From contig NC_079891.1 of the NCBI RefSeq assembly GCF_024868665.1, positions 10,050,625 to 10,114,624 on the forward strand: 64,000 nucleotides of DNA, in the 5' to 3' direction. The position numbers and the translations under genes are program-made. The stretch comes from Triplophysa rosa (Eukaryota; Chordata; Actinopteri; Cypriniformes; Nemacheilidae). Shown piece by piece: positions 34,015-45,069 of this stretch; the stretch's first letter is position 1; each line of letters opens with the position of its first letter. The notes beneath the pieces were generated by a model. The model searched no databases and was not told the DNA's origin. It saw only the letters and a list, made by a program, of their open reading frames with translations.

Positions 34015-35179
34015 TAGGGCTGCAACAACTAATCGATCAAATCGATAATAATCGATAATGAAATTCGTTGTCAACGAATTTCATTATCGATTAGTTGGTC
34101 TGTGACGTCTCTTGCGAGCTGCGAGTTATAAATCAAGCGCGTCTTCTTTTCTTTTAAAATGACCGTTTTAGATATGTCTCTCCGTGCAGCATGAGCTGCT
34201 CAGTTTTAAATGCAGACGTGGTTCTCCGTGGATGCGTCTCTTCATGCAGCGCGAGATGTGCAGTTTTAAAGTCACACTTGTCTCTCCGTGCTGTCCGAGG
34301 TGAACAGTTTTAAAGTCACACTTGTCTCTCCGTGCTGTACGAGGTGAACAGTTTTAAAGTCACACTTGTCTCTCCGCGGATGCGTCTCTCCGTGCGGCAC
34401 ATGTTGTGCAGTTTTAAAGTCAGACGTGTCTCTTGGTGCATGCGTCTCTCCGTGCAGCGCGAGGTGCACAGTTTGAAAGTCACACGTGTCTCTCCGTGCA
34501 GCGCGAGGTACGCAGTTTTAAAGTCAGACGTGTCTCTCGGTGCGTGCGTCTCTCCGTCGAGGTGCGCAGTTTTAAAGTCCGACGTGTTCTGCATGCATCA
34601 ATCTGCGCAGTTTTAACGTTTAAAGGGGAGAGGTGTTTAAATGACAAAATTAAAGATTATATTAGTAAAACCCAATTTGTGGCGTTTGCACTTTGCAAAG
34701 TACATAATAGGCTAAATACCCTGATTTGGTGGTTTATTTAGTTCAGAGGTGGGTAACGAACTTAGTACTTGAGTACTGTACTTAAGTACACTTTTTGAGT
34801 ATTTGTACTTAAGTATTACTTTTTCTGTTTACTTTTTACTGTACTTCACTACATTTTAATGACAAATATCTCACTTTTCATGGCACAAAAAAAATATTTC
34901 CTTGGCCGACCCTCCCCTTGCTCCCACGTTTGGGAGAGACTATTGTCAGTTGCTTCTAATATGACACACATGAATCAACTCTCCAGGTGTGTTAATTATG
35001 GAGACATTCACAACATTTTGGGAGAAAGCTACTGAGTTCAGTTGTGTATAATTTTCCCATATCTGATTTACTTATTATAAGCAAAAGATGTAATTACATT
35101 TTTCGATTAATCGATTAATAGGAAAAATAATAATCGTCAAACTAATCAATTATCAAAATAATCGTTAGTTGCAGCCCTA
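34015..35179. mobile_element. hAT element, TIR TAGGGCTGCAAC, 8-bp duplication
   Basis: Left TAGGGCTGCAACAACTAATCG, right (reverse) TAGGGCTGCAACTAACGATT. Target duplication GCTGACTC (34007-34014) against GCCGACTC (35180-35187), 7 of 8. Both ends carry ATCGAT/AATCGATTA palindromes. It contains a minisatellite (34165-34622) and a GAGGTGGGTAACGAAC MITE-like block at 34745-34860. It interrupts sequence similar to the Kolobok-like element at 14.7-14.85 kb. Confidence 0.85.
34165..34622. repeat. Minisatellite, 7-8 units of about 55-60 bp
   Basis: Imperfect tandem units built on GTCTCTCCGTG.....CGAGGTG.(A/G)CAGTTTTAAAGTC(A/G)(C/G)AC. All long open frames here on both strands come from the repeat and should not be called genes. 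Confidence 0.8.
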
Positions 35180-35187
35180 GCCGACTC

Positions 35188-35390
35188 GCACGGGATTAAG
35201 ATCACAGACAATCTCTGCAATTATTACAAATGACTAGAGGTCCCCAGGTAATACTAATCCTGTGTGAATAGGGCTATTATCAGGGCATATCAAGCGATCT
35301 CTAACGAAGCAATAGTGACGCATAGTACACATATGTTTTACTCGCATAAGATTGCTGAGCCATTCCTATCGGATCCAATATTGACGGAAC
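35188..35390. repeat. Inverse partial copy of the 14.7-14.85 kb TTAA/THAP element
   Basis: GCAATAGTGACGCATAGTAC, TTTTACTCGCATAAGATTGC and GCCATTCCTATCGGATCCAATA are the reverse complement of 14716-14785 with a few changes; CACGGGATTAAGATCACAGAC matches 14815-14840 reversed. Confidence 0.65.
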
Positions 35391-35394
35391 AGCA

Positions 35395-36120
35395 CACACA
35401 AGTGATAGTAGCTGCATGTAGTCTACAGTCTCAGAAACACAAACATAAATCAAAAAGTAAAACATACCCCAAATCAAATAGGCTCCTAAAATATACCTTC
35501 AGTATTTTTGGAAATATAAAATATAATGGTGACATTCGACTTCAAAAGATTGTAGTAAAGAAAGAATTAAAATAACTAAAACTCCATATACACATCATGT
35601 CATACCTAAACTGTATTTAGCCTATTGTTGGGTGGAAACGATTGCATCACGTTGTCAATCACTCTCTCCTGACCCAAGGTTCACACAGAACCTTCTCTTC
35701 TCACAGAAACATATACTGTATCGGTCAATGACTCGCGCGAAAAATGCGGATAAAAGAAATCAAACTAAATAATCTACGCTGTCATACGTTCATAAACATA
35801 TTTAAAATAACATAATACAAACTCGCATTTTGTACTGGATGTAAACAGGCAGAAGTGCGGTGCGCGCTGTGTTGCTATGAAAGCATGTGTAGGCGCGAGC
35901 TGTACACGGGACGCTCCTTTCATGCATCCTGTATATAACAGGCAAGAAATCATTTTAAACAATTTGTGCAATATTGTGGTGTTTTAAAGCATTATGACTA
36001 TCAACAAATACTTAACAAATGAAAATTAAACTAAACAGTAACTCGGATGCATCTACTTTACAGTGCCATCCTTCACGAGAGTTAGAGCTCCTCTTTTACT
36101 GCAAACTCTTTCTCAGCTTC
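35395..36120. mobile_element. Second copy of the 9751-10840 hAT (5'-truncated)
   Basis: Same orientation and order as 9860-10680: AGTGATAGTAGCTGCATGTAGTCTA, then CCCCAAATCAAA, GTTGGGTGGAAACGAT, CAATCACTCTCTC.TGA, CAGGCA..AGTGC.GTGC.CGCTGTGT.GCTATGAAAGCA. The end is lost. Confidence 0.75.
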
Positions 36121-36140
36121 ATGTCTGCTCTCCACTATAC

Positions 36141-36396
36141 CAGGGCTGGACTGGGACGTTAATTTGGCCCTGGCATTTTTGACCAGCCTCGACCCTCCAC
36201 CATTTTAGTCGACCGATGGGGGGGGGGGTGAGGGTTGTGGTTAGTGCGAGTGGTATGTTGGCCGTAATTGCCTTTCCTGCATACATGTGCGATTCGCATT
36301 CTAATCCGTCCATCTCTGTGGCCCATGCGTTTCGGACCAAAAAGTACATCGGCCCACCGGGAAAATGCCCGGTATGCCCGATGGCCAATCCAGCAC
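36141..36396. mobile_element. MITE beginning CAGGGCTGGACTGGGAC
   Basis: Left CAGGGCTGGACTGGGACGTTAATTTGGCCC, right (reverse) GTGCTGGATTGGCCATCGGGCATACCGGGC. The CAGGGCTGGACTGG start is a familiar hAT MITE end in fish. It includes a run of ten G at about 36219-36228. Confidence 0.55.
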
Positions 36397-36414
36397 AATA
36401 CATACAATATATAT

Positions 36415-37326
36415 TAGGGATGGCAATCGCAGGGTACCTCCCAATAAGATTCGATACGCGATACAGGGCTCATGATACAGATAATATCACAATGTGCCGA
36501 TTCTGCGATAATCGATATATCGCTTGGCAATTCTATAAAAATACATCATGACATCTGTAAATGAAGGGAAAAAATGATCTATTAGATGAGCATTTTTAGT
36601 GTGTTGCAACTCTCTGTCTTTAGGTTCGTTTACTCTTGCGCTTGTCTTTGGACTGTGAGTCTCTGGTGACTCCACACGCGTCTCCCAAAACGGGGGTTTG
36701 CGGCACGTCATGTCAAAGCGCTCACGCTATGAGGATCATCGTGCATTTCAACGCAAGTTTCGCCTCGGCTCGCCTAAAGTTGAGCTTTATAAAAACTATT
36801 AAAGCTTTACAAAACAATCTGACTTCTGAAATACGTGAGAATGAGCTTTTTTAATATGCACGCGCAGATACCTGCACCCCTGCACGAGCACTGCGGGTGA
36901 GAAAGCGCAGGACTGGAGCGAATCACGAAACTACAGACTGAAAGAAGGTGAAAAGAGTATTCCCAACTTGCAGAGCGCCGAGTTAACCACATCTACTTAT
37001 TTACATTCACTACGAAATCCAAAGTGCGCCCAAACTTTTGATTTAAAAGACGCTGGCGCATCTCTAATTTGTTGTTGGTCCGCCATTATGCTCGTATTTC
37101 TTCTCCGCTGTGAATTACAATTTTCGTTCATCTGACCATCCGTAATCTGCGAGCGTCACCACAAGAAATATGTGGGTACTGCCGTTCTGGTAAGCAGTGT
37201 AGGTATGAATTTAGATCTTTTGTATCTGAAAAAAAAAAATCGATACTTTGTGCCAGAGTATCGATAACGTCTCGCAGGCTGAAAAATCACGATAAATCGC
37301 CATATCGATTTTTTTTCCCACCCCTA
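36415..37326. mobile_element. hAT element, TIR TAGGG(A/G)TGG, ATATATAT flanks
   Basis: Left TAGGGATGGCAATCGCAGGG with GATACGCGATACAGG and TCGATATATCG, right (reverse) TAGGGGTGGGAAAAAAAATCGATATGGCG. The flanking 8-mers are both ATATATAT, which agrees with hAT but is low complexity. 912 bp, no transposase. Confidence 0.65.
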
Positions 37327-38718
37327 ATATATATATATATAAAGTTGTTTATATTTTAATTGTTTAAGTGTATGTAGATTTATAACACTATACATTGTAT
37401 AATATGAGATGGACACTTGCTTCTTGCACTCTAAATAATATTATATGCGCTTTACTTTTGCTTTAAAAAGTACTTCATTTGGAGTTTCTCTACTACTAAG
37501 TCCTCTGTTTAGTTTTTTCATGAGATGTCTGTTGAATAGTTCATTCCAGTGCTTTAAACATTGCATTGTTTAATGTGAAAACCCAACTGTTGGGGTTTAA
37601 TTGATTTGCACTCACAGCTGTAATGAACAGAACAGAAGCCCAGAACATGTGGATGGATACGTTGACATTCAGAACATTGACTTTTAATTTTAGTTTTACA
37701 TTTCGTCAAGGGCTTGTTTACATTTGAACTTTTTGTAGTGGCAAAGTTGCAAGTTAAATAAAAAAATTCATAAGGAAAATTGTTGTCAGGGTTTTTTTTG
37801 CAGAAAATTAATCGATCGCGAATGCACAGAGGAACGCGATTGCAAATTGAAGGAAGGCAATGTTCTGTCTGAAGCTGTGTGCGTACGCTGCGCAGACTCT
37901 TTGTAGGTCCTGCGCAGTGCAATTTTAGGTTGCGCACAAAGCATAATATCTACAAAGTATGCAAATGTCCACTCTGGAAGAAGCAGCAATTACCTCTACA
38001 CCATCTTAAGAAACAGGTAGATCATATAAGTATGTTTGTCTTTCAGACTGTAGTTTCAGCATAAGCGCAAGTCTCTCTCTCCCGATGAGTTCAGAGTGCG
38101 CGTGAAGGGAGTGGCATGTTAATAAAGTGCCTTTTCATATATTTCTGAACTTGGATGGCTGTTTAAAACTGTTGAGTGTTAATAAAGTTGTAAAGCGGTA
38201 TTTTCGACAGGCAAATGACACCACACCGCGTCTGTATTATAAATTGCGATGTTAAAATCAATGAAACGTGCACCATTCTCATGATCTGGCAGATTAATCC
38301 TTTTGGAATAATGTCCAAAACACTTCAATTGTGTAATGGTTTTAATACAAAAAGCTAATGGTTCACAGTGGTATTTTAACGGAAACCATACATTTCTGTG
38401 ATGGTTTCTTTTGTTTTTATCAGCAGGGTATGTTACATTTATAATCTGATCAATCTGTCATATACAGGTACAAAAACTCGGGTTAAAATTGATGTCTTAA
38501 TTCATGACACCTTTAAACAAATGCATCGATTCGCTTCAGAAGAGCTTTGTTTAGACCACAGAGCCGTGTCGAGCAGATCTTTAATTGATGGATGCACTTT
38601 TTGGAGATTCAAAAAGTTGACCCCATTCACTCCCATTCTACCACTTGGAAGTAAAATGATATGTGGTATCATAACTTTGACTGCATTACTCTTCAAGAAA
38701 GTCATATTCAGTCAGGAT
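37327..38718. other. Intronic sequence, partly MITE
   Basis: 37327-38450 shows nothing I recognise. 38460-38718 (ACTCGGGTTAAAATTGATG..., TGACCCCATTCACTCCCATTCTA) is half of a common TTAA-type fish MITE, whose other half (GATGCCTTGAGGGTGAGTAAAACATGG) resumes at 44906 after the hAT insertion. Confidence 0.5.
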
Positions 38719-39694
38719 TAGGGTTGTTCCGATACCGATACTAGTATCGGAAATTCCACCGATACCAGATAAAATTCTGGTATCGGAATCGGCGAGTACT
38801 TGAATCCATGTACCGATCCGATACCAATTTCTTAAACAGGACCTAGTTATGCCCGCTAGCTTTGCTTAATGCTGCAAATGGCAAGGCTTCTTCACTGCTC
38901 AGAATGCAAACACAGAAAGTTGTGCTGTGAAGAAGAAATTAAAATGTGCTAGGGACATGCACGAATATTTGATCCGCAATAATTATTAGAAAATTAAAAA
39001 CGCTATTTGAATATTTTTATTTTTCATTAAAAAAACTGCATCACCACAGGTTTAGAATTGTCTTGTCTTATTTAACGCTTCTTCACTTCATCTATAATGA
39101 CTTTATAATGTACAGAAAATATAAAAAATAATTTGCATGTGTCCTAAATCTTTCTACAGTCAGATCACCAAAAATGTTTTAAAAACTGGTGAGCCACAGA
39201 ATTCATTAACATTACATTACTTATATATAAGTTGGTATAAAAATACCAACGTAATATTATATGATTCGATGATTCATTTATTTATTACCATGACTTTTTC
39301 GGAGCGGTTGTTTGTTCGTTAGAAATATGTTGGGCTAACTAATGCTGATTTCAATAACTTTAAACATTAAAATGTACATTTCACTGCAACTAATGTTAAT
39401 AAATGTGGCCTTAGCATAAGACTGGTTCCTTCCTCCATACCTAAAGCCTGCATTTTCCTCCTAAGAACTTCAGGGTCGTCGCCTTCAAGTTATAGCCTGT
39501 AAATAAATCCGCACGGGTGTTTGTTTTAAAACGCGTTGAAATTCTTTAGTTAGGCTTAGTTGAATTTACTTATTGATGTTAATGCAATGCAAAGCTAAAC
39601 AAGACAGACACTGACCATGAAACGACAAAGAAAACAATATTTGCGGTGGTGATCAGCAGAATTAGTCATTCTTTCTCAAATGCCAGTCACGTAA

Positions 39695-39801
39695 TAAACA
39701 ACAAGCACTAAAATGGCTCCGTCTTTGTTTTTAGGATCAATTAACAGTCTGTTAATTGATCCTAAAAACAAAGACGGAGCCATTTTAGTGCTTGTTGTTT
39801 A
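39695..39801. repeat. Perfect 107-bp palindrome (53-bp arms, 1-nt centre)
   Basis: The arms 39695-39747 and 39749-39801 are exact reverse complements around T39748; the centre reads TTAACAG T CTGTTAA. The open frame through it is incidental. Confidence 0.95.
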
Positions 39802-39864
39802 CTTGATACTTGGAGGTATCAAGAAGCCTGTTTACTATATTTATTATCAACATTATAAACAACT

Positions 39865-39956
39865 AGATAGTAAAGTTCGAGTACAAACTTTATGTTGGCT
39901 TGACAAAGCCTGTCCTGAAGAGTTTGAAATAGTTTGAAAGGTTTTATCGTTAAACT
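39865..39956. repeat. Direct repeat A1 (pair with 41840-41932)
   Basis: AGATAGTAAAGTTCGAGTAC through GGTTTTATCG, about 85 bp identical to 41840-41924. The two copies bracket the 1.9-kb array. It contains GTTGGCTTGACAAAGCC, related to the hairpin repeat at 43.93-44.05 kb. Confidence 0.85.
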
Positions 39957-40044
39957 TTTTCTAACATGATGGAAAAAATAATGTGACCCCAGTGTGTTAA
40001 AACCGGGCTTAGTATGTTGTTGGCATGATTAGTATGTTACTAGC

Positions 40045-41190
40045 ATGATTATAACGACATGGGCGTGGCTTGGAATCTGCAATTGATAATGCTCTAAGCT
40101 ATGAGTGAAACGAACCAACCCCCGTGATTCTATGATGTTCTGATGCAGAGATATACATATTGCTAATCGGTTGCTAGGCTAACATGTTTGGTTGCTATGG
40201 ACGTGGCTTGGCATCTGCAATTGATAATACTCTAACCTATGAGTGAAACGAACCAAGTCCCGTGTCTCTACGATGTTCTGATGCAGAGATATAGGTTTTG
40301 CTAAATGGTTGCTAGGCTAACCTGTTTCGTTGCTATGGGCGTGGCTTGGCATATGTCAGTTGATGATGCTCTAAGCTATGAGTGAAACGAACCAACTCCT
40401 GTGTCTCTATGGTGTTTTTATGCAGAGATATAGGTTTTGCTAAACGGTTGCTAGGCTAACCTGTTTGGTTGCTATGGGCGTGGCTTAGCATATGTCAGTT
40501 GATGATACTCTAAGCTATGAGTGAAACGAACCCACCCCCATGTCTCTACGATGTTCTGATGCAGAGATATAGGTATTGCTAAACGGTTGCTAGGCTAACC
40601 TATTTGGTTGCTATAGGCATGGCTTAGCAGAAGCCAATTGATGATGCTTCAAGTCCCAAGTGTAACAAACCAACCCCCATGTCTGTACGATGTTCTGATG
40701 CAGAGATATAGGTATTGCTAAATGGTTGCTAGGCTAACCTATTTGGTTGCTATGGTCGTGGCTTGGCATATGTCAGTTGATGATGCTCTAAGCTATGAGT
40801 GAAACAAACCAACTCCGGTGTCTCTATGATGTTCTTATGCAGAGATATAGGTTTTGTTAAACGGTTGCTAGGATAACCTGTTTGTTTGCTATGGGCGTGG
40901 CTTGGTATATGCCAATTGATGATGCTCTAAGCTATGAGTGAAACGAACCAACTCCTATATCTCTTCATCAGAACATCGTAGAGACACAGGTTTTGCTAAA
41001 CGGTTGCTAGGCTAACCAGTTTGGTTGCTATGGGCGTGGCTTGGTATATGCCAATTGATGATGCTCTAAGCTATGAGTGAAACGAACCAACTCCTGTGTC
41101 TCTACGATGTTCTGATGCAGAGTTATAGGTCTTGTTAAATGGTTGCTAGGCTAACAAGTTTTGTTGCTATGGGCGTGGCTTCGTAGCTTA
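40045..41190. repeat. Tandem array, about 8 units of 138-140 bp
   Basis: Each unit contains GGTTGCTATGGGCGTGGCTT, GTCAGTTGATGATGCTCTAAG, CTATGAGTGAAACGAACCAA, TCTCTACGATGTTCTGATGC, AGAGATATAGGTTTTGCTAA and ACGGTTGCTAGGCTAACCTG. Neighbouring units differ at several positions. The opposite-strand relative is at 12.9-13.4 kb. Confidence 0.85.
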
Positions 41191-41836
41191 ATTCAGTTTC
41201 AGGGATACTGATTGGTTGCCTGAGCCAATCAGAGCCTCTACGACACTGTGTTGCAAAGATATCCATCTGGACTTTTATAATGGGAGTCTATTGGAGCGGT
41301 TGCTAGGTTGCTGTAAATGGTTGCTATGGGCGTGGCTTCGTAGCTTAAGTAAGTTCCTGGGATACTAATTGGTTGCCTGAGTAAAATGAGCCCACCCTCT
41401 TGTCTCTAAGTGGTTGTACTGCGAAGTTATTTAACATGGGACAGTTATGATGCCTTATATGGGCATGTTTCCTGTCCCATTATAAGTCAATGGGGAATTT
41501 TGGGGGGCTCTTACGCCCCAGGGGTACAACTTACACCCCATTGTGAGGTAAGTTCTTACAGAGCCTGCCAGCTTCTTCAAACATGGTAACTCGCAAGTTT
41601 CTACGACATCCTCGCTTTGAGTTATGAGCAGTCAAAATTTGTCGCAATGTTAAGTCAATGGGAAATTAGGTGGTTTTGAGAGTCCGGTTTTCGTAAACCA
41701 GAACCCGGATCAGTTAAAAAAGATATAGCAACTCAAGTCAGATCAGACTGAAGGTTTGTGGAAAGTTTGGTGGATGTAGTTTGAAAGCTCAAGGAGGAGT
41801 AGCAGTCAGAAATTTTGGGGATCAGAAGAAGAAGAA
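41191..41836. repeat. Second repeat module (161-170-bp unit plus 3' module)
   Basis: Units with GGGCGTGGCTTCGTAGCTTA, GATTGGTTGCCTGAG and GTTGCAAAGATATCCATCTGGAC are followed by a module with CAATGGGGAATTTTGGGGGG, TCTTACGCCCCAGGGGTACA and GGTTTGTGGAAAGTTTGGTGG, ending in a GAAGAAGAAGAATAA tract. The whole module recurs at 43090-43910. Confidence 0.75.
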
Positions 41837-41839
41837 TAA

Positions 41840-41932
41840 AGATAGTAAAGTTCGAGTACAAACTTTATGTTGGCTTGACAAAGCCTGTCCTGAAGAGTTT
41901 GAAATAGTTTGAAAGGTTTTATCGATTAAACT
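41840..41932. repeat. Direct repeat A2 (pair with 39865-39956)
   Basis: Near-identical copy of A1 directly after the GAAGAAGAAGAATAA end of the repeat module. Confidence 0.85.
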
Positions 41933-42188
41933 TATCGTAAAACTTTGTTCTCATTGTTCTGATGCAGAGATATACTGTAGGTCTGGCTAAACGGTTGCTA
42001 AGGTCATGGGTTTGGTTGCTGTGGGCATGGCTTTGCCAGCTGGCAACTGATAATACTTTGAGCCACAAGTGAAGCGAGCCAACCCCCATGTCTCTACAAT
42101 GTTCTAAAGCAGAGATATTGGTCCTGCTAAACGGTTGCTAAGGTCATGTGTTTGGTTGCTATGGGCGTGGCCTGGTAGCTGGTAATAC

Positions 42189-42815
42189 GCCCTTTTCACA
42201 TGACGTCATGCGTCTTCCGTTCTGCCGCGAAGCAGTGTATCGTTATTTCCGCTAGTACTCCAGTTCATAAGGTGGCGGTAATGCACCTATAAGCTGGTTT
42301 GCCAACCGCCAGTAAAACTCAAGAAGTTACTTCCGCTAGCGCCTCAGAATGGAGTTTACCAAGTCCCTTGCACATCTGCCACAAACACGGCTAGATGATG
42401 TACAACGTTGTGACAAGCAGAGTGGGACGAGAGAGATGCTCGTCATCACTCGCGTCACCGGTCTCGCGCAGTTCCCTCACAGCCCTCGTCCCGCACTGCT
42501 TGTCACAAACGTCTTGCAGACAACTTTTAGCTAACGACAAGATCAAAGCTAGATAAAGGATACAAATTCTTCGTTGAACAGTACCTGTTTGATTATGAAG
42601 GTAAGTGTTTTCTTTTCTTTTTGTGTTAGTGAAGGTGCTAGGATACGTAGGAATACGTGTTCTGTCAGTTCTTTTCTCACTATTGTTAAATTCCAGCACG
42701 ATGGCAAAACGGAAGTTCTTGTTGTTGTTGTTGTTGTTGTTTGTTGCAAGACGGATGTTATGATACACTGCTTTGTGAAAAGGCGGAAGTTAAGTGACGT
42801 CATTGTGAAAAGGGC
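42189..42815. mobile_element. DNA element with TIR GCCCTTTTCACA.TGACGTCA inserted in the array
   Basis: Left GCCCTTTTCACATGACGTCA, right (reverse) GCCCTTTTCACAATGACGTCA. It interrupts an array unit: GGTAATAC before and GATAATAC after look like an imperfect 8-bp duplication, though 5 extra bases (TTATT) follow the right TIR. Subterminal inverted blocks GTGACAAGCAG.G.GGGACG pair across 42410-42510. An open frame at 42349-42534 starting MEFTKSLAHLPQTRLDDVQR may be a transposase N-terminus, which I do not recognise. Confidence 0.65.
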
Positions 42816-43911
42816 TTATTGATAATACTCCAAGCCATAAGTGAAACGAACCAATCCCCATGTCTCTACGATGTTCTGATGCAGAGATATAGGTATTGCT
42901 AAACGGTTGCTAGGCTAACCTGTTTGGTTGCTATGGGCGTGGCTTAGCAGAAGCCAATTGATACTGCTTCAAGTACCAAGTGAAACAAACCAACCCCCAT
43001 GTCTCTACGATGTTCTGATGCAGAGTTATAGGTCTTGTTAAATGGTTGCTAAGTTAACATGTTTTGTTGCTATGGGCGTGGCTTCGTAGCTTAATGAAGT
43101 TTCAGGGATACTGATTGGATGCCTGAGTCAAGTGAGCCCACCTTCTTGTCTTTATGACACTGAGTTGCAAATATATCCATCTGGACTTTTAATAATGGGA
43201 GTCTATGGGAGTGGTTGCTAGGTTGCTGTAAATGGCTGCTATGGGCGTGGCTTAATAGCTTCATGATGATCCTCTTACACTGATTGGTTGCCTGAGTCAA
43301 ATGAGCCCATCCCCTTGTCTCTACGACACTGTTGCAAAGATATCCATATGGACTTTTTATAATGGGAGTCTATGGGACCGGTTGCTAGGTTGCAGTAAAT
43401 GGTTGCTATGGGCGTTGCTTCGTAGCTTAAGGAAGTTCCTGGGATACTGATTGGTTGCCTGAGTAAAATGAACCCACCCCCTTGTCTCTAAGTGGTTGTA
43501 CTGCGAAGTTATTCAACATGGGACAGTTATGATGCCTTATATGGGCATGTTTCCTGTCCCATTATAAGTCAATGGGGAATTTTGGGCGGCTCTTACGCCC
43601 CAGGGGTGCAACTTACACCCCATTGTGAGGTAAGTTCTTACAGAGCCTGCCAGCTTCTTCAAACGTGGTAACCCGCAAGTTTCTACGCCATCCTCACTTT
43701 GAGTTATGAGCCTTCAAAGTTTGTCGCAATGTTAAGTCAATGGGAAATTAGGTGGTTTTGAGAGTCCGGTTTTCGAAAACCAGAATCCGGATCAGTTAGA
43801 AAAGATATAGCAACTCAAGTCAGACCAGTTTGAAGGTTTGTGGAAAGTTTGGTGGATGTAGCTTGAAAGCTTTAGTAGCAGTCAGAAATTTGGGGGATCA
43901 GAAGAATAATA
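42816..43911. repeat. Continuation of the 138-bp and 165-bp arrays
   Basis: One to two 138-bp units, then three GGGCGTGGCTT-GTAGCTTA units (about 43073, 43245, 43413), then the same 3' module as 41440-41836, ending GATCAGAAGAATAATAAG. Confidence 0.75.
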
Positions 43912-44058
43912 AGCTTAGATACAAGATCAGTATGTTGGCTCTGTCAAGCCAACATAATAAGCTTAGATACAAGATCAGTATTGTTGGCTCTGTCAAGCCA
44001 ACATAATAAGCTTAGATACAAGATCAGTATTGTTGGCTCTGTCAAGCCAACATAATAA
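43912..44058. repeat. Three tandem 48-49-bp hairpin repeats
   Basis: Unit AAGCTTAGATACAAGATCAG then TATTGTTGGCTCTGTCAAGC and CAACATAAT. Each has a perfect stem TGTTGGCT/AGCCAACA around a short loop (hairpins at about 43932, 43982, 44031). Confidence 0.85.
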
Positions 44059-45069
44059 AGCCAGATATTCTTGTCAGATCTGGGTTTTGTTACCGGGAGT
44101 TAGAGAAGAGCAACGCAACGCATTATTCACACGCTTGTAAACTGTCGGCTTGTTGAGCAGACTTTCAACAGAGTAAAATAGACCTACTGTATTATGCTTG
44201 TTTTTCTTATCAAGAACATGTTAAACAAAATAAACAAGATAACCATATATCACAGATTTTCAATATGCGTTTTGTTTTGTATGTTTGGTTTTAGTATGAT
44301 TTCGCTTCGCACAGGATTAAATGCAGTTTTTATGTATTTTTCTATTTTTTTCCAACGTTGCTAATCTTTTTAACATTAAAAACCCTATATACAGGATCTA
44401 ATATTAGTGCATTATGAATATTTAATGATAGTAATAAGCTTGATGTGAAATTGTGACTAAATAAAAACGAAAGAAATTACGTATTTTTTCACTTAATTTA
44501 AATAAACGAATATTCGTTTTTTTATGAGCTCAAATATTCTAATATGAAATTATTGAAAAATGCCCATCCCCAGTGCTAGCGCTGTTTGGCAGTATTTCAG
44601 AGTGGACCAACCAGCCAGTAAAACTGCGACTTAAGAAAAATAAATAATATTACTGTCAAATGTGTGTCAGATAATAAAAATACTCTCTAATTTACTGTAT
44701 GTACTTCTTCATGTTTTATTAAGAGGTAAGTCTAAAGCACACCATAAAATAATTATCAATTCACACAGGGCTAGCATATACAGCTGTATACAGATACACA
44801 CCCTGGTATCGGATCAGTACTCGGTATCGGCTGATACCCTGAGCCCAGGAATCGGAATCGGTATCGGGAAGGAAAAAAGGGTATCGGAATATCCCTAGTC
44901 AGGATGCCTTGAGGGTGAGTAAAACATGGGAACATTTTGTTTTGCTTTGATTTGACACCGGAAAATAATTGGGCTAGTTTTCATTCCCTTTGGGCGGGTT
45001 TTGAGGGGTCATACAGCTGCTTTCAGGAAGCTAGTTAGCAAGATCCCTGTGACCAGCAGCAATGACAAG

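Larger units (their letters stand above)
38719..44897. mobile_element. Large composite hAT element (6.2 kb) with perfect 8-bp duplication
   Basis: Left TAGGGTTGTTCCGATACCGATACTAGTATCGG, right (reverse) TAGGGATATTCCGATACCCTTTTTTCC with CCGATACCGATTCCGATTCC. Perfect GTCAGGAT duplications (38711-38718, 44898-44905). Both ends bear GGTATCGG.(A)TCGG repeats. The interior holds a perfect palindrome, about 4 kb of tandem arrays, a nested element (42189-42815) and hairpin repeats; no transposase is recognisable. Most of the size comes from later insertions. Confidence 0.88.

Noticed and set aside
34272..34741. Overlapping 65-102-residue open frames on both strands
   Set aside because: They are translations of a minisatellite; no codon bias or homology.
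37554..37989. 127-residue minus-strand frame with several Cys and His
   Set aside because: Cysteine spacing fits no zinc-finger family I know, and there are no splice or start signals; left unannotated.
40045..41190. CRISPR-like regular repeat array
   Set aside because: Units are about 138 bp of diverging tandem DNA without short repeats and unique spacers, in a vertebrate intron.
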